A stretch of 64,000 nucleotides of DNA, from NCBI RefSeq assembly GCF_001021045.1, contig NZ_CP011545.1:1736001-1800000 (forward strand), read 5' to 3'. The stretch's first letter is position 1. Every line of letters begins with the position of its first letter. A program made the translations under genes and the position numbers. The notes under the pieces were generated by a model. The model was not told the DNA's origin. It worked only from the letters and a program-made list of their open reading frames with translations, and made no database searches. Origin of the DNA: Corynebacterium testudinoris (lineage in GTDB: Bacteria > Actinomycetota > Actinomycetes > Mycobacteriales > Mycobacteriaceae). Of the stretch, positions 53,438-63,816 are shown piece after piece.

Positions 53438-55822
53438 ATGAGCGAATCTGCCCCCGCGCTGAGCCAGACCGTCGGCGGACATGTCCGTGCCGCATCAGGC
53501 TCCACCCCCCAGTCGGCCAGTGACCGGAAGTTCTGGTTCGGCCTCTCCGCCAGCATCATGGAGCAGATCGCCGACAACTGGCAGGCCACAGCCGAGGCGT
53601 ATGCGGCTACCCGCCAGCAGCACTACTTCTCCGCCGAGTTCCTCATGGGCCGTGCCCTCCTGAACAACACGACCAACCTCGGCCTCACCGAGGAAGCTGC
53701 CGCTGAGGTGGAGAAGCTCGGTCAGAACTTCACCGACATCCTTGAGGCAGAGAATGACGCTGCCCTGGGCAATGGTGGCCTCGGCCGCCTCGCAGCGTGT
53801 TTCCTCGATTCCTGCGCCACCCAGGATCTTCCGGTCACCGGTTACGGCATCCTCTACCGCTACGGCCTGTTCAAGCAGACCTTTGAAAATGGCTTCCAAA
53901 CCGAGCACCCGGATGCGTGGAAGGAAGACGGTTACCCCTTCTACATCCGCCGTGAGACCGAGGCCCGCATCGTCAACTTCGACGACATGACCGTCTCCGC
54001 CGTGCCCTATGACATGCCGATCACTGGCTACGGCACGGACAACGTGGGCACCCTGCGCCTGTGGAAGGCCGAGCCGCTGGAGGAGTTCGACTATGACGCC
54101 TTCAACTCTCAGCGCTTCACCGACGCCATCGTCGAGCGCGAGGCCGTCATGGACTTGTGCCGCGTCCTCTACCCGAACGACACCACCTACGCCGGCAAGG
54201 TCCTGCGTGTGCGTCAGCAGTACTTCTTCGTCTCTGCTTCCCTGCAGTCGATGATTGATTCGCACCTGGCCAACCACGGCTCACTGGATACCTTCGCCGA
54301 GTACAACTGCATCCAGCTCAATGACACCCACCCGGTGTTGGCCATCCCCGAGCTCATGCGGTTGTTCCTCGATGAGCATGGGATGGGTTGGGAAGAGGCC
54401 TGGGATATCGTCACCAAGACCTTCGCCTACACCAACCACACTGTTCTGGCTGAGGCTCTCGAGCAGTGGAACGTCTCCATCTTCCAGCAGCTGTTCGGCC
54501 GAGTGCTGGAGATCATCCTCGAAATCGATCGTCGCTTCCGGGTGGATATGCGCGAGCGCGGCCTGGATGAGCAGCTCATCAACTACATGGCACCCGTCCA
54601 AGACGGCCAGGTGCACATGGCGTGGATCGCTTGCTACGCCTCTTACTCCATCAACGGTGTTGCGGCCCTGCACACCGAAATCATCAAGCGTGACACTCTG
54701 GGCGAATGGCACGCGATTTGGCCGGAGAAGTTCAACAACAAGACCAACGGTGTCACCCCGCGTCGCTGGTTGAAGATGTGTAACCCGCGCTTGTCCGACC
54801 TGCTGGACCGTCTCGTCGGCTCCGATGCTTGGGTTACCGACATGGACGTGCTGAAGAAGCTGCTCCCCTTCACCCACGACGATGCCGTCATGGATGAGCT
54901 CATGGACATCAAGGCTGCTAACAAGGTTGACTTCGCCGAGTGGATTGAAGCTCGCCAGGGTGTTTCGGTTGATCCGAACTCCATTTTTGATACCCAGATC
55001 AAGCGCCTCCACGAGTACAAGCGTCAGCTGCTCAACGCGCTCTACATCCTCGATCTCTACTTGCGGATCAAGCAGGATGGCCTCAAGGATGTCCCGCCGC
55101 GCACCTTCATCTTCGGTGCCAAGGCTGCACCGGGGTACGTCCGCGCCAAGGCGATTATCAAGCTCATCAATGCCATCGCGGACGTTGTCAACAATGACGA
55201 GGACGTCAACGATGTCCTGCGCGTCGTGTTCGTGGAGAACTACAACGTCTCCCCCGCCGAGCACATCATCCCGGCCACCGATATCTCCGAGCAGATTTCC
55301 ACCGCCGGCAAGGAAGCTTCCGGCACCGGCAACATGAAGTTCATGATGAATGGCGCCCTCACCCTGGGCACCATGGACGGCGCCAACGTCGAGATCCACG
55401 ATTCGGTCGGCGACGACAACGCCTACATTTTCGGCGCTCGCGAGGAAGATCTGCCCGAACTGCGTGCCACCTACCAGCCGTGGCAGGCCTACGAGACCGT
55501 CCCCGGTCTCAAGCGCACCATCGACGCACTGGTCGACGGCACCCTCGACGACAACCACACCGGCATGTTCCACGACCTTCGGTCGTCGCTTCTCGACGGC
55601 GGCGGTTACGAAACCCCGGACGTCTACTACGTCCTCGGCGATTTCGCCGACTACCGCGAGACCCGCGACCGCATGGCCGGCGACTACGTCGCCGACCGCC
55701 GTGCGTGGGCCCGGATGTGCTGGGTCAACATCTGCGAGTCGGGTCGCTTCTCCTCCGACCGCACGATCAACGACTACGCCACCGAGGTGTGGAAGATCAA
55801 CCCGGTCTCCATCACCGAGTAA
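53438..55822 (+). CDS. glgP: glycogen/maltodextrin phosphorylase
   Basis: 794 residues from the ATG at 53438, preceded by AGGAG at 8 bases; a 10-codon extension is rejected. Family features: QQHYFSAEFLMGRALLNN, LGNGGLGRLAACFLDS, NGVTPRRWL, RLHEYKRQLLNALYIL, and the pyridoxal-phosphate lysine in KEASGTGNMKFMMNGALTLG. Releases glucose-1-phosphate from alpha-glucans. Located beside pyk, as in C. glutamicum. Confidence 0.97.
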   Translation: MSESAPALSQTVGGHVRAASGSTPQSASDRKFWFGLSASIMEQIADNWQATAEAYAATRQQHYFSAEFLMGRALLNNTTNLGLTEEAAAEVEKLGQNFTDILEAENDAALGNGGLGRLAACFLDSCATQDLPVTGYGILYRYGLFKQTFENGFQTEHPDAWKEDGYPFYIRRETEARIVNFDDMTVSAVPYDMPITGYGTDNVGTLRLWKAEPLEEFDYDAFNSQRFTDAIVEREAVMDLCRVLYPNDTTYAGKVLRVRQQYFFVSASLQSMIDSHLANHGSLDTFAEYNCIQLNDTHPVLAIPELMRLFLDEHGMGWEEAWDIVTKTFAYTNHTVLAEALEQWNVSIFQQLFGRVLEIILEIDRRFRVDMRERGLDEQLINYMAPVQDGQVHMAWIACYASYSINGVAALHTEIIKRDTLGEWHAIWPEKFNNKTNGVTPRRWLKMCNPRLSDLLDRLVGSDAWVTDMDVLKKLLPFTHDDAVMDELMDIKAANKVDFAEWIEARQGVSVDPNSIFDTQIKRLHEYKRQLLNALYILDLYLRIKQDGLKDVPPRTFIFGAKAAPGYVRAKAIIKLINAIADVVNNDEDVNDVLRVVFVENYNVSPAEHIIPATDISEQISTAGKEASGTGNMKFMMNGALTLGTMDGANVEIHDSVGDDNAYIFGAREEDLPELRATYQPWQAYETVPGLKRTIDALVDGTLDDNHTGMFHDLRSSLLDGGGYETPDVYYVLGDFADYRETRDRMAGDYVADRRAWARMCWVNICESGRFSSDRTINDYATEVWKINPVSITE

Positions 55823-55829
55823 CAGCACG

Positions 55830-55922
55830 GCCTACATAGATTCTCTAGAATGCGACAAGCCATTTCCCGCGACCAGCGGAAACGCTTGGTAGCACCTTAG
55901 ATCCTAGAGAATCTATGTAGGC
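55830..55922. repeat. 19-bp perfect inverted repeat with 55-base loop
   Basis: GCCTACATAGATTCTCTAG (55830-55848) is the exact reverse complement of 55904-55922. It starts 7 bases after the glgP stop. Distinct in sequence from the repeat at 27170. No open frame of note in the loop. Confidence 0.8.
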
Positions 55923-55954
55923 AACCCACCTCGGCAACGCGCGCACCCACGACA

Positions 55955-55983
55955 AAGGCACCCTCCACAACGGAGGGTGCCTT
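55955..55983. terminator. terminator between convergent glgP and pyk
   Basis: AAGGCACCCTCC / GGAGGGTGCCTT with a 5-base loop; on the minus strand it follows the pyk stop by 15 bases. Confidence 0.88.
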
Positions 55984-55997
55984 CGACGTCAGTCAGC

Positions 55998-57431
55998 CTA
56001 TGGGAGAAGCTGCGGCTCCTGGGTGTCCTCGCCCAAGAGGTGGACGTGGATCATGTTGGTGTTGCCGGAGACTCCCGGAGGTGTACCGGCGACAACGACC
56101 ATCATGTCGTCGCGGTCGTAGTCATCCATGGACAGCAGGGCCTCGTCCAGCTCGCGCATCATGTCGTCGGTGGTGAACACCGGCGGGGAGAGGAACGTCT
56201 CGGCGCCCCACGTCAGTGCCAGCTGGGAGCGGACGGACTGGTTCGGGGTGAACACCAGCAGCGGCAGGTGCGAGTGCAGGCGGGCGACTCGGCGGGCGGT
56301 GTCACCGGAGGTGGTGAAGCACACGAGGGCTCGGGCGTTGAGGCGCTCGGCGATGTCGCGGGCAGAGTAGGAGATCACGCCGCGCTTGGTGCGCGGGACG
56401 TGGCTCAGTGCCGGGACGCGGCCGTCGGTCTCGGCTTGGGTGACAATGCGGGCCATGGTGCGCACGACATTGTGCGGGTCAACGCCGACGGAGGTCTCGC
56501 CGGAGAGCATGACGGCGTCGGCGCCATCGAGGACGGCGTTGGCAACGTCGGAGGCCTCGGCGCGGGTGGGGCGCGAGTTCTCGATCATGGAGTCAAGCAT
56601 CTGGGTGGCCACGATGACGGGCTTGGCGTTCTCGCGGGCGATCTGGATGGCGCGCTTTTGCACGAGCGGCACCTGCTCGAGGGGAACCTCGACGCCGAGG
56701 TCACCGCGGGCGACCATGATGGCATCGAAGGCGAGGACGATGGATTCGAGGGCGTCGACGGCTTCGGGCTTTTCCAGCTTGGCAATGACGGGGACGCGGC
56801 GGCCCACTTCGTCCATGACTTCGTGGACCAGGTCGACGTCGGCTGGGGAGCGGACGAAGGAGAGGGCGATGAAGTCGACGCCGAGGTTGAGTGCGAAGCG
56901 GAGATCGGCGATGTCCTTTTCGGACAGGGCGGGAACGGAGATGTCCATGCCGGGCAGGGAAACGCCCTTGTTGTTGGAGACGGGGCCACCCTCGGTGACC
57001 TTACAAATGACGTCGTTTCCTTCGACGCCGATGCATTCGAGGCCGACCTTGCCGTCGTCGACGAGCAGGCGGTCGCCGGGTTTGGCGTCCTTGGCTAGGT
57101 TCTTGTAGGTCGTGGATACGCGATCGTGGGTGCCGTCGACGTCGTCGACGGTTATGCGGATGATCTCGCCCGTCTCCCAGACGGTGGCGCCATCGATGAA
57201 GCGTCCGAGGCGGATCTTCGGGCCCTGGAGGTCGGCGAGGATGCCGACGGCGCGGCCGCTGACGTCAGTCGCGTTGCGGACCCAGTTGTAGTTTTGCTCG
57301 TGGTCGGCGTGATCGCCGTGGGAGAAGTTAAGGCGGGCGACATCCATGCCGTCTTCAACGAGTCGCAAAATGGCGTCCTGGCTGGCGACAGCCGGACCGA
57401 GGGTGCACACAATCTTGGTTCTTCTAAACAC
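55998..57431 (-). CDS. pyk: pyruvate kinase
   Basis: 477 residues from a GTG, with AGAAGG about nine bases upstream. RRTKIVCTLGPAVAS, the catalytic VPVIAKLEKPEAVDALE (LEKPE lysine-glutamate motif), DAIMVARGDLGVEVPLEQV and TQMLDSMIENSRPTRAEASD are canonical. Transfers phosphate from PEP to ADP. Downstream of lgt in the same direction. Confidence 0.97.
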   Translation of the reverse strand: MFRRTKIVCTLGPAVASQDAILRLVEDGMDVARLNFSHGDHADHEQNYNWVRNATDVSGRAVGILADLQGPKIRLGRFIDGATVWETGEIIRITVDDVDGTHDRVSTTYKNLAKDAKPGDRLLVDDGKVGLECIGVEGNDVICKVTEGGPVSNNKGVSLPGMDISVPALSEKDIADLRFALNLGVDFIALSFVRSPADVDLVHEVMDEVGRRVPVIAKLEKPEAVDALESIVLAFDAIMVARGDLGVEVPLEQVPLVQKRAIQIARENAKPVIVATQMLDSMIENSRPTRAEASDVANAVLDGADAVMLSGETSVGVDPHNVVRTMARIVTQAETDGRVPALSHVPRTKRGVISYSARDIAERLNARALVCFTTSGDTARRVARLHSHLPLLVFTPNQSVRSQLALTWGAETFLSPPVFTTDDMMRELDEALLSMDDYDRDDMMVVVAGTPPGVSGNTNMIHVHLLGEDTQEPQLLP

Positions 57432-57507
57432 GGGTTACTACCTTCTCCGTTTCGCTAAGTGGCGTTGAGTTACTAGACCCCAACCTACCTGCACGGCGCG
57501 GAACTCG

Positions 57508-58491
57508 CTAAGGAGAAGACGTCCGATCAGACTGTCCGATCGGGCCTTGACCGTGGTTTTCTGCGGTTTTGGCGTGTGCAACGCCATCTTCTGACTCAAA
57601 GTCGTCTGATGTCACGTTGGACACACGGTGGGGATCGACCTCGTCCGGCGTCTCCCGGCCCTTCTTCAATAGGAAGAAGACGATGACCGCGCCGATGAAG
57701 AAGATCAAAGACACCCAGGTGTTGACCCGCTGGCCGAGGATCATGGTGGCGGAGTCGTCGCGCATGAGCTCGATCCAGAAGCGACCCAAGGTGTACCCAG
57801 CGACGTAGAGGGCAAATACCCGGCCGTGGCCGAGGCGGAATCGGCGGTCAGCCCAGATGAGCAGGCCGCAGATGAGCAGGTTCCACAGCACCTCATAGAG
57901 GAAGGTGGGGTGAACAGAGGCGATGACTTCGCCGGTGGAGCGCCCGGTCAGGGGAGCAAAGTTTCCGTTGGCATCCACGCGGTAGTAGATGTCCAGCGCC
58001 CACGGCACGTCGGTGGGGCGGCCGTAGATTTCTTGGTTGAACCAGTTGCCCAGGCGCCCGATGGCCTGTCCGAGGATGATGCCGGGCGCGACGGCGTCTG
58101 CGAACGGGCCGAGGGGGACTTTCCGCCAGCGAAAGAGCAGCCACACGCCTACCGAGGCGAGAATGACGCCTCCCCAGATGCCCAGCCCGCCGTTGGTAAT
58201 TTTCAGGGCGTCGACCGGGTTGCACGAGGAGCAGAAGTATTTATCGTAATCGGTGATGACGTGGTAGATCCTCGCCCCGATGATGCCGGAGGGAATGGCC
58301 ACGAGGGCGGCGTCCCACACCAGGTCCGGGTTGCCGCCGCGGGCGACATAGCGCCGATGAGTTAGCCATAGACCAGCGAGAATGCCGGCCATGATGCAAA
58401 GCGCGTAGGCGCGAATGGGGATGGGGCCGAAGTCCCACACCCCTTGGGGAGGGGAAGGAAGGTTCGCGAGGATCGTCGTGTGCACCCCCAC
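57508..58491 (-). CDS. lgt: prolipoprotein diacylglyceryl transferase
   Basis: 327 residues from a GTG (a second GTG six bases later is also possible). About seven membrane helices; the signature [22 protein letters not shown] and [13 protein letters not shown] are intact. It lipidates the lipobox cysteine of lipoproteins such as the siderophore-binding protein at 11237. A ~60-residue hydrophilic tail follows the last helix. Starts 15 bases after the trpC-like stop. Confidence 0.96.
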   Translation of the reverse strand: MGVHTTILANLPSPPQGVWDFGPIPIRAYALCIMAGILAGLWLTHRRYVARGGNPDLVWDAALVAIPSGIIGARIYHVITDYDKYFCSSCNPVDALKITNGGLGIWGGVILASVGVWLLFRWRKVPLGPFADAVAPGIILGQAIGRLGNWFNQEIYGRPTDVPWALDIYYRVDANGNFAPLTGRSTGEVIASVHPTFLYEVLWNLLICGLLIWADRRFRLGHGRVFALYVAGYTLGRFWIELMRDDSATMILGQRVNTWVSLIFFIGAVIVFFLLKKGRETPDEVDPHRVSNVTSDDFESEDGVAHAKTAENHGQGPIGQSDRTSSP

Positions 58492-58506
58492 AGTGTGCCA
58501 GAGACG

Positions 58507-59328
58507 CTAGCGGGACGGGCAGGATGGGTGCTGCCCCGCCGCGACGAGCGTGCGGGTGAGGCGGGCGGGGTCGTCGGCAGTCATGAGCTCCTCGCCGACG
58601 ACGACGGCGTCGGCTCCCGAGGAGGCGTAGCTGAGTAAATCGCGGGCGCTGTGCACGCCCGAGAGGGCGATGCGGAGGGTCGCCTCCGGCAGTCCGGGAA
58701 CAATGCTGGCAAAAAGATGCTTATCGACGTCCCCGCCCGTCAACGGGCGCGCATTCACCGCCACGACGCGTGCCCCGGCGTTCATGGCGCGGTCTGCTTC
58801 CTCGGGTGTGCGGACTTCGGCGACGGCGGTCATGCCAAGGGATTCGATGCGATCGATGAGGGATTCCAACCGGGCCTGGTCGACGAGTTCCACCTGGAGG
58901 GGGACGAGGTCGGCGCCGAAGAGGCGGGCCTCGTGGATTTGGTAGGGGTCGATGATGATGTCGCGGCAAAACATCGGGAGATCAACTGCCCGACGGGCCT
59001 CCTGCATGTCCGAGAGAGACCCTTGGAAGCGCAGCCGCTCCGTTTGGCAGGCGATGAGGTGGGCCCCACCGGCTTCGAAGTCGCGGGCTAGGTTGGCGAT
59101 GGAATCGGGCGTCGCGTCAGAAAAGAAAGGGGCCCGACCGGGCATCACCCGCTTGATCTCAGCGATGACGCTGCATCCGCTTCTCAGCAGGGCGGCGAAG
59201 CCGTCGCGGGTGTCGGAGGTGGCGCGGGAGCGGACTTTGATTTCCTGGAAGGGCAGCAGGGCTTCGCGGGCGGCGACGTCGGCTAGGACCTCGGACACAA
59301 TGCGTTCCGCATACGTAGGTGTGCTCAT
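58507..59328 (-). CDS. indole-3-glycerol phosphate synthase-like protein (trpC paralog) with altered active site
   Basis: 273 residues from the ATG at 59328, preceded by GGGGAGG. The whole TrpC barrel is recognisable: SVIAEIKR (E57, K59), GSLSDM, DIIIDPYQIHEARLFGAD, AVAEVRTPEE (E171), VNARPL (N192) and GADAVVVGEELM. Two catalytic positions differ from the family: the LRKDF lysine is R122 (MFCRDI) and the ESG glutamate is L222 (ALSG). The usual INNRDL and SVLTE segments are also changed. No other trp biosynthetic gene (trpE, trpB, trpA) is adjacent. It may have weak activity or a different role. Confidence 0.85.
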   Translation of the reverse strand: MSTPTYAERIVSEVLADVAAREALLPFQEIKVRSRATSDTRDGFAALLRSGCSVIAEIKRVMPGRAPFFSDATPDSIANLARDFEAGGAHLIACQTERLRFQGSLSDMQEARRAVDLPMFCRDIIIDPYQIHEARLFGADLVPLQVELVDQARLESLIDRIESLGMTAVAEVRTPEEADRAMNAGARVVAVNARPLTGGDVDKHLFASIVPGLPEATLRIALSGVHSARDLLSYASSGADAVVVGEELMTADDPARLTRTLVAAGQHPSCPSR

Positions 59329-59403
59329 CGACACCTCCCCTCTGCTGGGCTGGTTGCCTTGTTTCAGCGTTAAGGCTAACCCGTGGCCCTTCAGTCCAGG
59401 AAA

Positions 59404-60051
59404 TCACCTGCGGGGGGTATTGGGGCCGTCATTCTCCGTCGGATCGATATCTGCGTCGAGGGCGTCCCACATGACTCGGCCGGAATCTGGGGTGGTTTCC
59501 AAGTCGTCGACGATCTTGGCTTCGCGGTCCTGCTTGCGCTCGTATTTATTCAGCTTGGCGGTGTCCACGCCGGGGCGCATGGCCAAAATAATGCCACCGA
59601 ACAGGGCAATCGCGCAGCCCACCATGGTGATGATGACGCCGGTGGGGTGCACCGTGAGGTTGGTAACCTCCGCCCATTCGGAAATGAGGATGGTCGTGTC
59701 CGCCCGCTGGCTCGCGGCACCGGAGGTGAGGATCGTGCGGGCACGCTCACCGTCGGGTGAGCCCGCCAGCAGCGTCAACGGCGTCCAACTGCCGCCGATG
59801 GCGGCAATGGCGGCAATGATGCCGACGATGCGGCGACCGAGGCGTCGTAAAGCAAAGCCGGCGAGGCAGGCGGCGGCGAGCAACAGCGCGACAGCAGTGG
59901 TCTCATTCGACCACGCGGCGCCGGGAATACCGAGGGTGGCGGCACCGGATTTGTCATCAAACGTGTCAGCGGTGATCCAGGTAAAGCGCGAGCCGATCCA
60001 CAGGAATATGGCGCCGAGACCCAGCAGTAGGGAGGCCATGCGTGATCTCAC
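59404..60051 (-). CDS. TIGR02234-type membrane protein of the his/trp region
   Basis: 215 residues from the GTG at 60051, chosen because it overlaps the hisI stop (GTGA) and has GGGGGAG upstream; an ATG at 60039 is the alternative. Four hydrophobic segments ([64 protein letters not shown]) and an acidic C-terminal tail. This family of unknown function is habitually found between hisI and trp genes in actinobacteria. Confidence 0.82.
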   Translation of the reverse strand: MRSRMASLLLGLGAIFLWIGSRFTWITADTFDDKSGAATLGIPGAAWSNETTAVALLLAAACLAGFALRRLGRRIVGIIAAIAAIGGSWTPLTLLAGSPDGERARTILTSGAASQRADTTILISEWAEVTNLTVHPTGVIITMVGCAIALFGGIILAMRPGVDTAKLNKYERKQDREAKIVDDLETTPDSGRVMWDALDADIDPTENDGPNTPRR

Positions 60052-60398
60052 AGGAGCTCCCCCGCATCGAAACAAGTCCGGTCGCCGGTGTGGCAGGCCC
60101 CGCCGGTCTGGCGGACCGTCAGGAGGATGGTGTCACCGTCGCAGTCGAGGCGCACGCCCGTGACGTCCTGGGTATGCCCCGAGGTGAGGCCCTTGATCCA
60201 ATACTCATCGCGCGAGCGGGAGTAGTAAGTGCCTTGGCGGGTCTCCAACGTATGGGCCAGCGCGTGGGTGTCCATCCAGGCCATCATGAGGACCTCACCG
60301 GTCCCATCGGCTTGGACGATCGCGGGGATGAGGCCCGCATCATTGAGTTTCAGTCGCTCGGCGATCGCGGGGTCGAGCTCGTAGTCGGCGGGGTTCAT
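60048..60398 (-). CDS. hisI: phosphoribosyl-AMP cyclohydrolase
   Basis: 116 residues, the single-domain form without His[41 protein letters not shown] and the zinc cysteines in [10 protein letters not shown] and [12 protein letters not shown] are present. Third step of histidine synthesis. Overlaps hisF by 4 bases. Confidence 0.96.
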   Translation of the reverse strand: MNPADYELDPAIAERLKLNDAGLIPAIVQADGTGEVLMMAWMDTHALAHTLETRQGTYYSRSRDEYWIKGLTSGHTQDVTGVRLDCDGDTILLTVRQTGGACHTGDRTCFDAGELL

Positions 60399-61171
60399 CG
60401 GCGCACCTCGTGACCGGTATCGGCCAAGGCATCCTTGACCTCGGGGATGGATACTTCACCAAAGTGGAAGATGGTGGCGGCGAGGACGGCATCAGCACCC
60501 GCATCAACAGCGGGCGGGAAATGCTCGGCCACACCAGCACCGCCAGAGGCGATGACCGGCACGGACACGGCCTCGCGCACGAGGCGAAGAAGCTCCAGAT
60601 CGAAGCCATCCTTCGTGCCATCCCCATCCATGGAATTGAGCAGGATCTCACCGACGCCGAGCTCCTCCCCCTGCTTGGCCCAGGCGATGGCATCCAGTCC
60701 GGCGGACTTCGAGCCGCCGTGGGTGGTCACCTCGAACCCGGAAGGCTGGGGCTGGCCGCCCTCGGGGACGCGGCGGGCGTCGACCGATAACACAATGCAC
60801 TGCGAACCGAATCGATCCGCCAGTTCGCGCAGCAACTCCGGACGAGAGATAGCGGCGGTGTTGACGGAAACCTTGTCAGCCCCGGCACGCAGCAGCTGGT
60901 CCACGTCGTCGACGCTGCGCACGCCGCCACCCACGGTGAGCGGAATGAACACCTGGTCGGCGGTGCGGCGGACAACCTCGAGCATAGTGCCGCGCCCGTC
61001 CTTGGAGGCGGAAACATCGAGGAAGGTTAGCTCGTCGGCGCCCTCGTGGTTGTAGCGGGCGGCGAGCTCCACCGGATCGCCGGCATCGCGCAAGTTCTCA
61101 AAGTTGACCCCCTTGACCACGCGCCCATTATCGACGTCAAGGCAGGGAATGACACGGACAGCGACGGCCAT
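60395..61171 (-). CDS. hisF: imidazole glycerol phosphate synthase cyclase subunit
   Basis: 258 residues. TIM barrel with [17 protein letters not shown] (catalytic Asp), [41 protein letters not shown] (catalytic Asp) and PVIASGGAG. Works with HisH encoded 1.6 kb upstream in the same cluster. Confidence 0.97.
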   Translation of the reverse strand: MAVAVRVIPCLDVDNGRVVKGVNFENLRDAGDPVELAARYNHEGADELTFLDVSASKDGRGTMLEVVRRTADQVFIPLTVGGGVRSVDDVDQLLRAGADKVSVNTAAISRPELLRELADRFGSQCIVLSVDARRVPEGGQPQPSGFEVTTHGGSKSAGLDAIAWAKQGEELGVGEILLNSMDGDGTKDGFDLELLRLVREAVSVPVIASGGAGVAEHFPPAVDAGADAVLAATIFHFGEVSIPEVKDALADTGHEVRR

Positions 61172-61201
61172 CGAATCCGCCCCTTTCAGTACAAGTGTGA
61201 G

Positions 61202-61990
61202 TCAGGAATTGAGGATCGCGTCCATGGTACTCATGATCGCTTCATGCGCCCGACTAGTCCCCGCCACGACCCCGATGGACTCTGGCGTCCAGTCATTGCC
61301 TTCGGTATCGGTGACCACTCCCCCGGCCGCCTTGACCAGCATGACGCCGGCGGCGTTGTCCCACACGTAAGGGGAAAAACTCACGGCACCGCCGAAGATG
61401 CCCTGGGCGGTGAAGGCGAGGTCAACGCCGACGGACCCGGTGATCCGCGGCCGCAGGTAGGTCGCGGCCAGCTCGGCCAAGAGCCCCTGGCGCAGCAGCG
61501 AAGGGAAGGTGGAACTGACCTGGGATGCCACGGAGGAAAAGCCGACTTGGGCGACCATTTCCCGCGATTCCGCCAGCGGGGTGGAGGGGCGCCCGTTGAT
61601 GATGAGCGGCGAGCCCTCGAAAGCCGTCACCCGCTGGCCCAGCAGCGGCATGCTCGTCAGCGCCACGACGGGCTGGTAGTCCACGAGCAGGGAAATAAGG
61701 ATGGAGCACATGGGGTTGCCGGCGGCATAGTTCGAGGTGCCGTCGATGGGGTCGACCACCCACACGGGGTCGGCGGTGAGCAACCCACCGGCCTCCTCCC
61801 CCAGCACGGGTATGCCGGTGAATTGGGTGAGCATCTGCCGCAGCATTGCCTCGATGGCCAGGTCGACCTCGGTGGCGAACTCCCCGGGTTGCTTCCAATG
61901 CGCAGGGTCCGCCCCCAGGCCGGCGATGAACATCGCCTCCGCGTCATCGACGACGGCCTCGGCAACGACCAGCAGCTCCCGCGCATCCAT
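61202..61990 (-). CDS. impA: inositol monophosphatase family protein ImpA
   Basis: 262 residues. The lithium-sensitive phosphatase signature is WVVDPIDGTSNYAAG, with GEEAGG upstream and SPYVWDNAAGVMLVKAAGG near the C-terminus for metal binding. Located between hisA and hisF, as impA is in C. glutamicum and M. tuberculosis. Either inositol phosphatase or a histidinol-phosphatase-like role is possible; dedicated HisN proteins in corynebacteria are usually encoded elsewhere. Confidence 0.9.
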   Translation of the reverse strand: MDARELLVVAEAVVDDAEAMFIAGLGADPAHWKQPGEFATEVDLAIEAMLRQMLTQFTGIPVLGEEAGGLLTADPVWVVDPIDGTSNYAAGNPMCSILISLLVDYQPVVALTSMPLLGQRVTAFEGSPLIINGRPSTPLAESREMVAQVGFSSVASQVSSTFPSLLRQGLLAELAATYLRPRITGSVGVDLAFTAQGIFGGAVSFSPYVWDNAAGVMLVKAAGGVVTDTEGNDWTPESIGVVAGTSRAHEAIMSTMDAILNS

Positions 61991-61999
61991 ATGTCGTTC

Positions 62000-62740
62000 C
62001 TAGAGCTTTTCGACGGCCGCGAGGGCCTCACTCAGGCTAATTCGTCCCTCGTAGAGGGCCTTACCGATGATGGCTGAATCGATGCCCTCGTCGGTGTACT
62101 TGGCCAACTCAATGACATCGTCGAGGGCGGAGATACCACCGGAAGCGACGATGCGGGCGTCGGTGGCGGCCGCGACCTCGCGCAGCAGCTCGACGTTGGG
62201 CCCGGCGAGGGTCCCGTCTTTGGAAACATCGGTGACGACGAAGCGGCGGCAACCGGCGGCGTCGAGACGCTCCAGAACCTCCCACAGGTCCCCACCATCA
62301 GAGACCCATCCGTTGCCACGGGTGCGCCATTCGCCGTCGATCTCGCGGACCGCGATGTCGACGGCCACGGTCTCAGGGTGAGCGGCAAGCACCTTCGCGA
62401 TCCATTCCGGGTTCTCCAGCGCGGCGGTGCCGATGTTGACGCGGGTCGCGCCGGTGGCCAGCGCCCGTTCGAGGGACGCATCATCGCGGATGCCGCCCGT
62501 TAGCTCCACCTTGATGTCGAGCTGACCGGTGATCTCGGCCATGAGCTCGTGGTTGGAACCACGGTTGAACGCGGCATCGAGGTCGACGAAGTGCAGCCAC
62601 TGCGCGCCCTGCTCCTGCCACTCCAACGCAGCCTCGAGCGGGGAGCCGTAAGACTTCTCCGTCCCGGCCTCGCCCTGATCAAGTCGCACGGCCTGGCCAT
62701 TAACCACATCAACGGCCGGAAGAAGGGTGAAATCGCTCAT
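62000..62740 (-). CDS. hisA: phosphoribosylformimino-AICAR-P isomerase HisA
   Basis: 246 residues. [19 protein letters not shown] (catalytic Asp), [36 protein letters not shown] (catalytic Asp) and [12 protein letters not shown] are present. In corynebacteria, which often lack a separate trpF, related HisA proteins can act in tryptophan synthesis as PriA; the sequence does not settle that here. Confidence 0.94.
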   Translation of the reverse strand: MSDFTLLPAVDVVNGQAVRLDQGEAGTEKSYGSPLEAALEWQEQGAQWLHFVDLDAAFNRGSNHELMAEITGQLDIKVELTGGIRDDASLERALATGATRVNIGTAALENPEWIAKVLAAHPETVAVDIAVREIDGEWRTRGNGWVSDGGDLWEVLERLDAAGCRRFVVTDVSKDGTLAGPNVELLREVAAATDARIVASGGISALDDVIELAKYTDEGIDSAIIGKALYEGRISLSEALAAVEKL

Positions 62741-62758
62741 GGTGTCCGATCCTATCTG

Positions 62759-63394
62759 TCAGAGAGTCGCGAGCCAGTTTTCCAACAACACGGCACCGGT
62801 GTCACCGGACTTTTCGGGGTGGAACTGCGTCGCCCACAACGGGCCATTTTCCACGGCGGCCACAAAGGAGTCGCCCCCGTGCTCAGCCCACGTCACCAAC
62901 GGCGGTGCGGTCAGCTCATCGGTGACGAGGGTCCAGTCGCGGACGCCATAGGAATGGACGAAGTAGAAGCGCTCCTCATCGGAGATGCCCGCGAACATCT
63001 GCGAGCCCTCCGGCGCGGCGACGGTGTTCCACCCCATGTGCGGCAGCACGTCAGCCTGCAGGCGCTCGACAGTGCCCGGCCATTCGCCACACCCCCGCGA
63101 GTGGACTCCATGCTCGTGGCCCTCGTCGAACAGGATCTGCATGCCCACGCAGATACCCATGACCGGGCGGCCACCGGCAAGGCGCGAGCCGATGAGGCGG
63201 GCACCGTGGACCTTGTTCAGGCCTTCCATGCAGGCGGCGAAAGCACCGACCCCGGGGACCAACAGACCGTCGGCATTGAGGGCGACCTGCGGGTCGGAGG
63301 TAACAGTGACATCGGCGCCGACCCGCTCCACCGCGCGCTGGGCGGAACGGAGATTGCCGGATCCATAATCAAGGAGGGCGACAGTTTTTGCCAT
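62759..63394 (-). CDS. hisH: imidazole glycerol phosphate synthase glutamine amidotransferase subunit
   Basis: 211 residues. The glutaminase nucleophile sits in [11 protein letters not shown], and the His-Glu pair in [11 protein letters not shown]; the oxyanion-region GVGAFAACM is also present. It supplies ammonia to HisF. Starts the hisH-hisA-impA-hisF-hisI run seen here. Confidence 0.96.
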   Translation of the reverse strand: MAKTVALLDYGSGNLRSAQRAVERVGADVTVTSDPQVALNADGLLVPGVGAFAACMEGLNKVHGARLIGSRLAGGRPVMGICVGMQILFDEGHEHGVHSRGCGEWPGTVERLQADVLPHMGWNTVAAPEGSQMFAGISDEERFYFVHSYGVRDWTLVTDELTAPPLVTWAEHGGDSFVAAVENGPLWATQFHPEKSGDTGAVLLENWLATL

Positions 63395-63404
63395 GGCGGA
63401 AAGT

Positions 63405-63791
63405 CTACGCCCCGGGCGTGGTCTCCCAGTCCTCGACCGGAGTTCTACGGGCTCCCCAGATTTTGAAACGTGGCCACGTTCTCGCTTCCGCTTCCCACGT
63501 GGCCAAATCCACCTTGGGCTCCCGCGGCACCTTGTCCTTGTACTCGTCTATCGGCATGAGTTCTTCGTGCACCCTCTGCTCGGGGATCCAGGTGAAGGCG
63601 CCAAATTCGAAGTAGTGGCGGAATTGTCGGGCCATCGAGTGGTAGTCGGTAAAGAAATACAGGGAGCGCAGTTCCTCCAGGGTGTATTCACCAAAGAAAT
63701 CTTCCCCGGTCAGCCGCAGGCGAACGATCATGTCGGGATTCGGGTACGCAATGGTGTCGATCTCCCACAGTGGAACCGGGCTGACGATCAT
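63405..63791 (-). CDS. conserved hypothetical protein upstream of hisH
   Basis: 128 residues ([20 protein letters not shown]), rich in aromatic residues ([34 protein letters not shown]). No signal peptide, membrane segment or known motif. It lies 10 bases before hisH in the same direction, inside the his cluster, which suggests co-transcription but not function. Confidence 0.7.
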   Translation of the reverse strand: MIVSPVPLWEIDTIAYPNPDMIVRLRLTGEDFFGEYTLEELRSLYFFTDYHSMARQFRHYFEFGAFTWIPEQRVHEELMPIDEYKDKVPREPKVDLATWEAEARTWPRFKIWGARRTPVEDWETTPGA

Positions 63792-63816
63792 TCGAGCTCC
63801 TCGGGTAGGCCCCGCG

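Noticed and set aside
54281-55828. 515-codon open frame antisense to glgP
   Set aside because: Shadow of glgP; Val/Gly/Asp-rich with no motif.
59340-59380. GTTAAGGCTAAC near the trpC-like start as a second DtxR box
   Set aside because: The half-sites have one extra base between them compared with the DtxR consensus and the gene has no iron connection.
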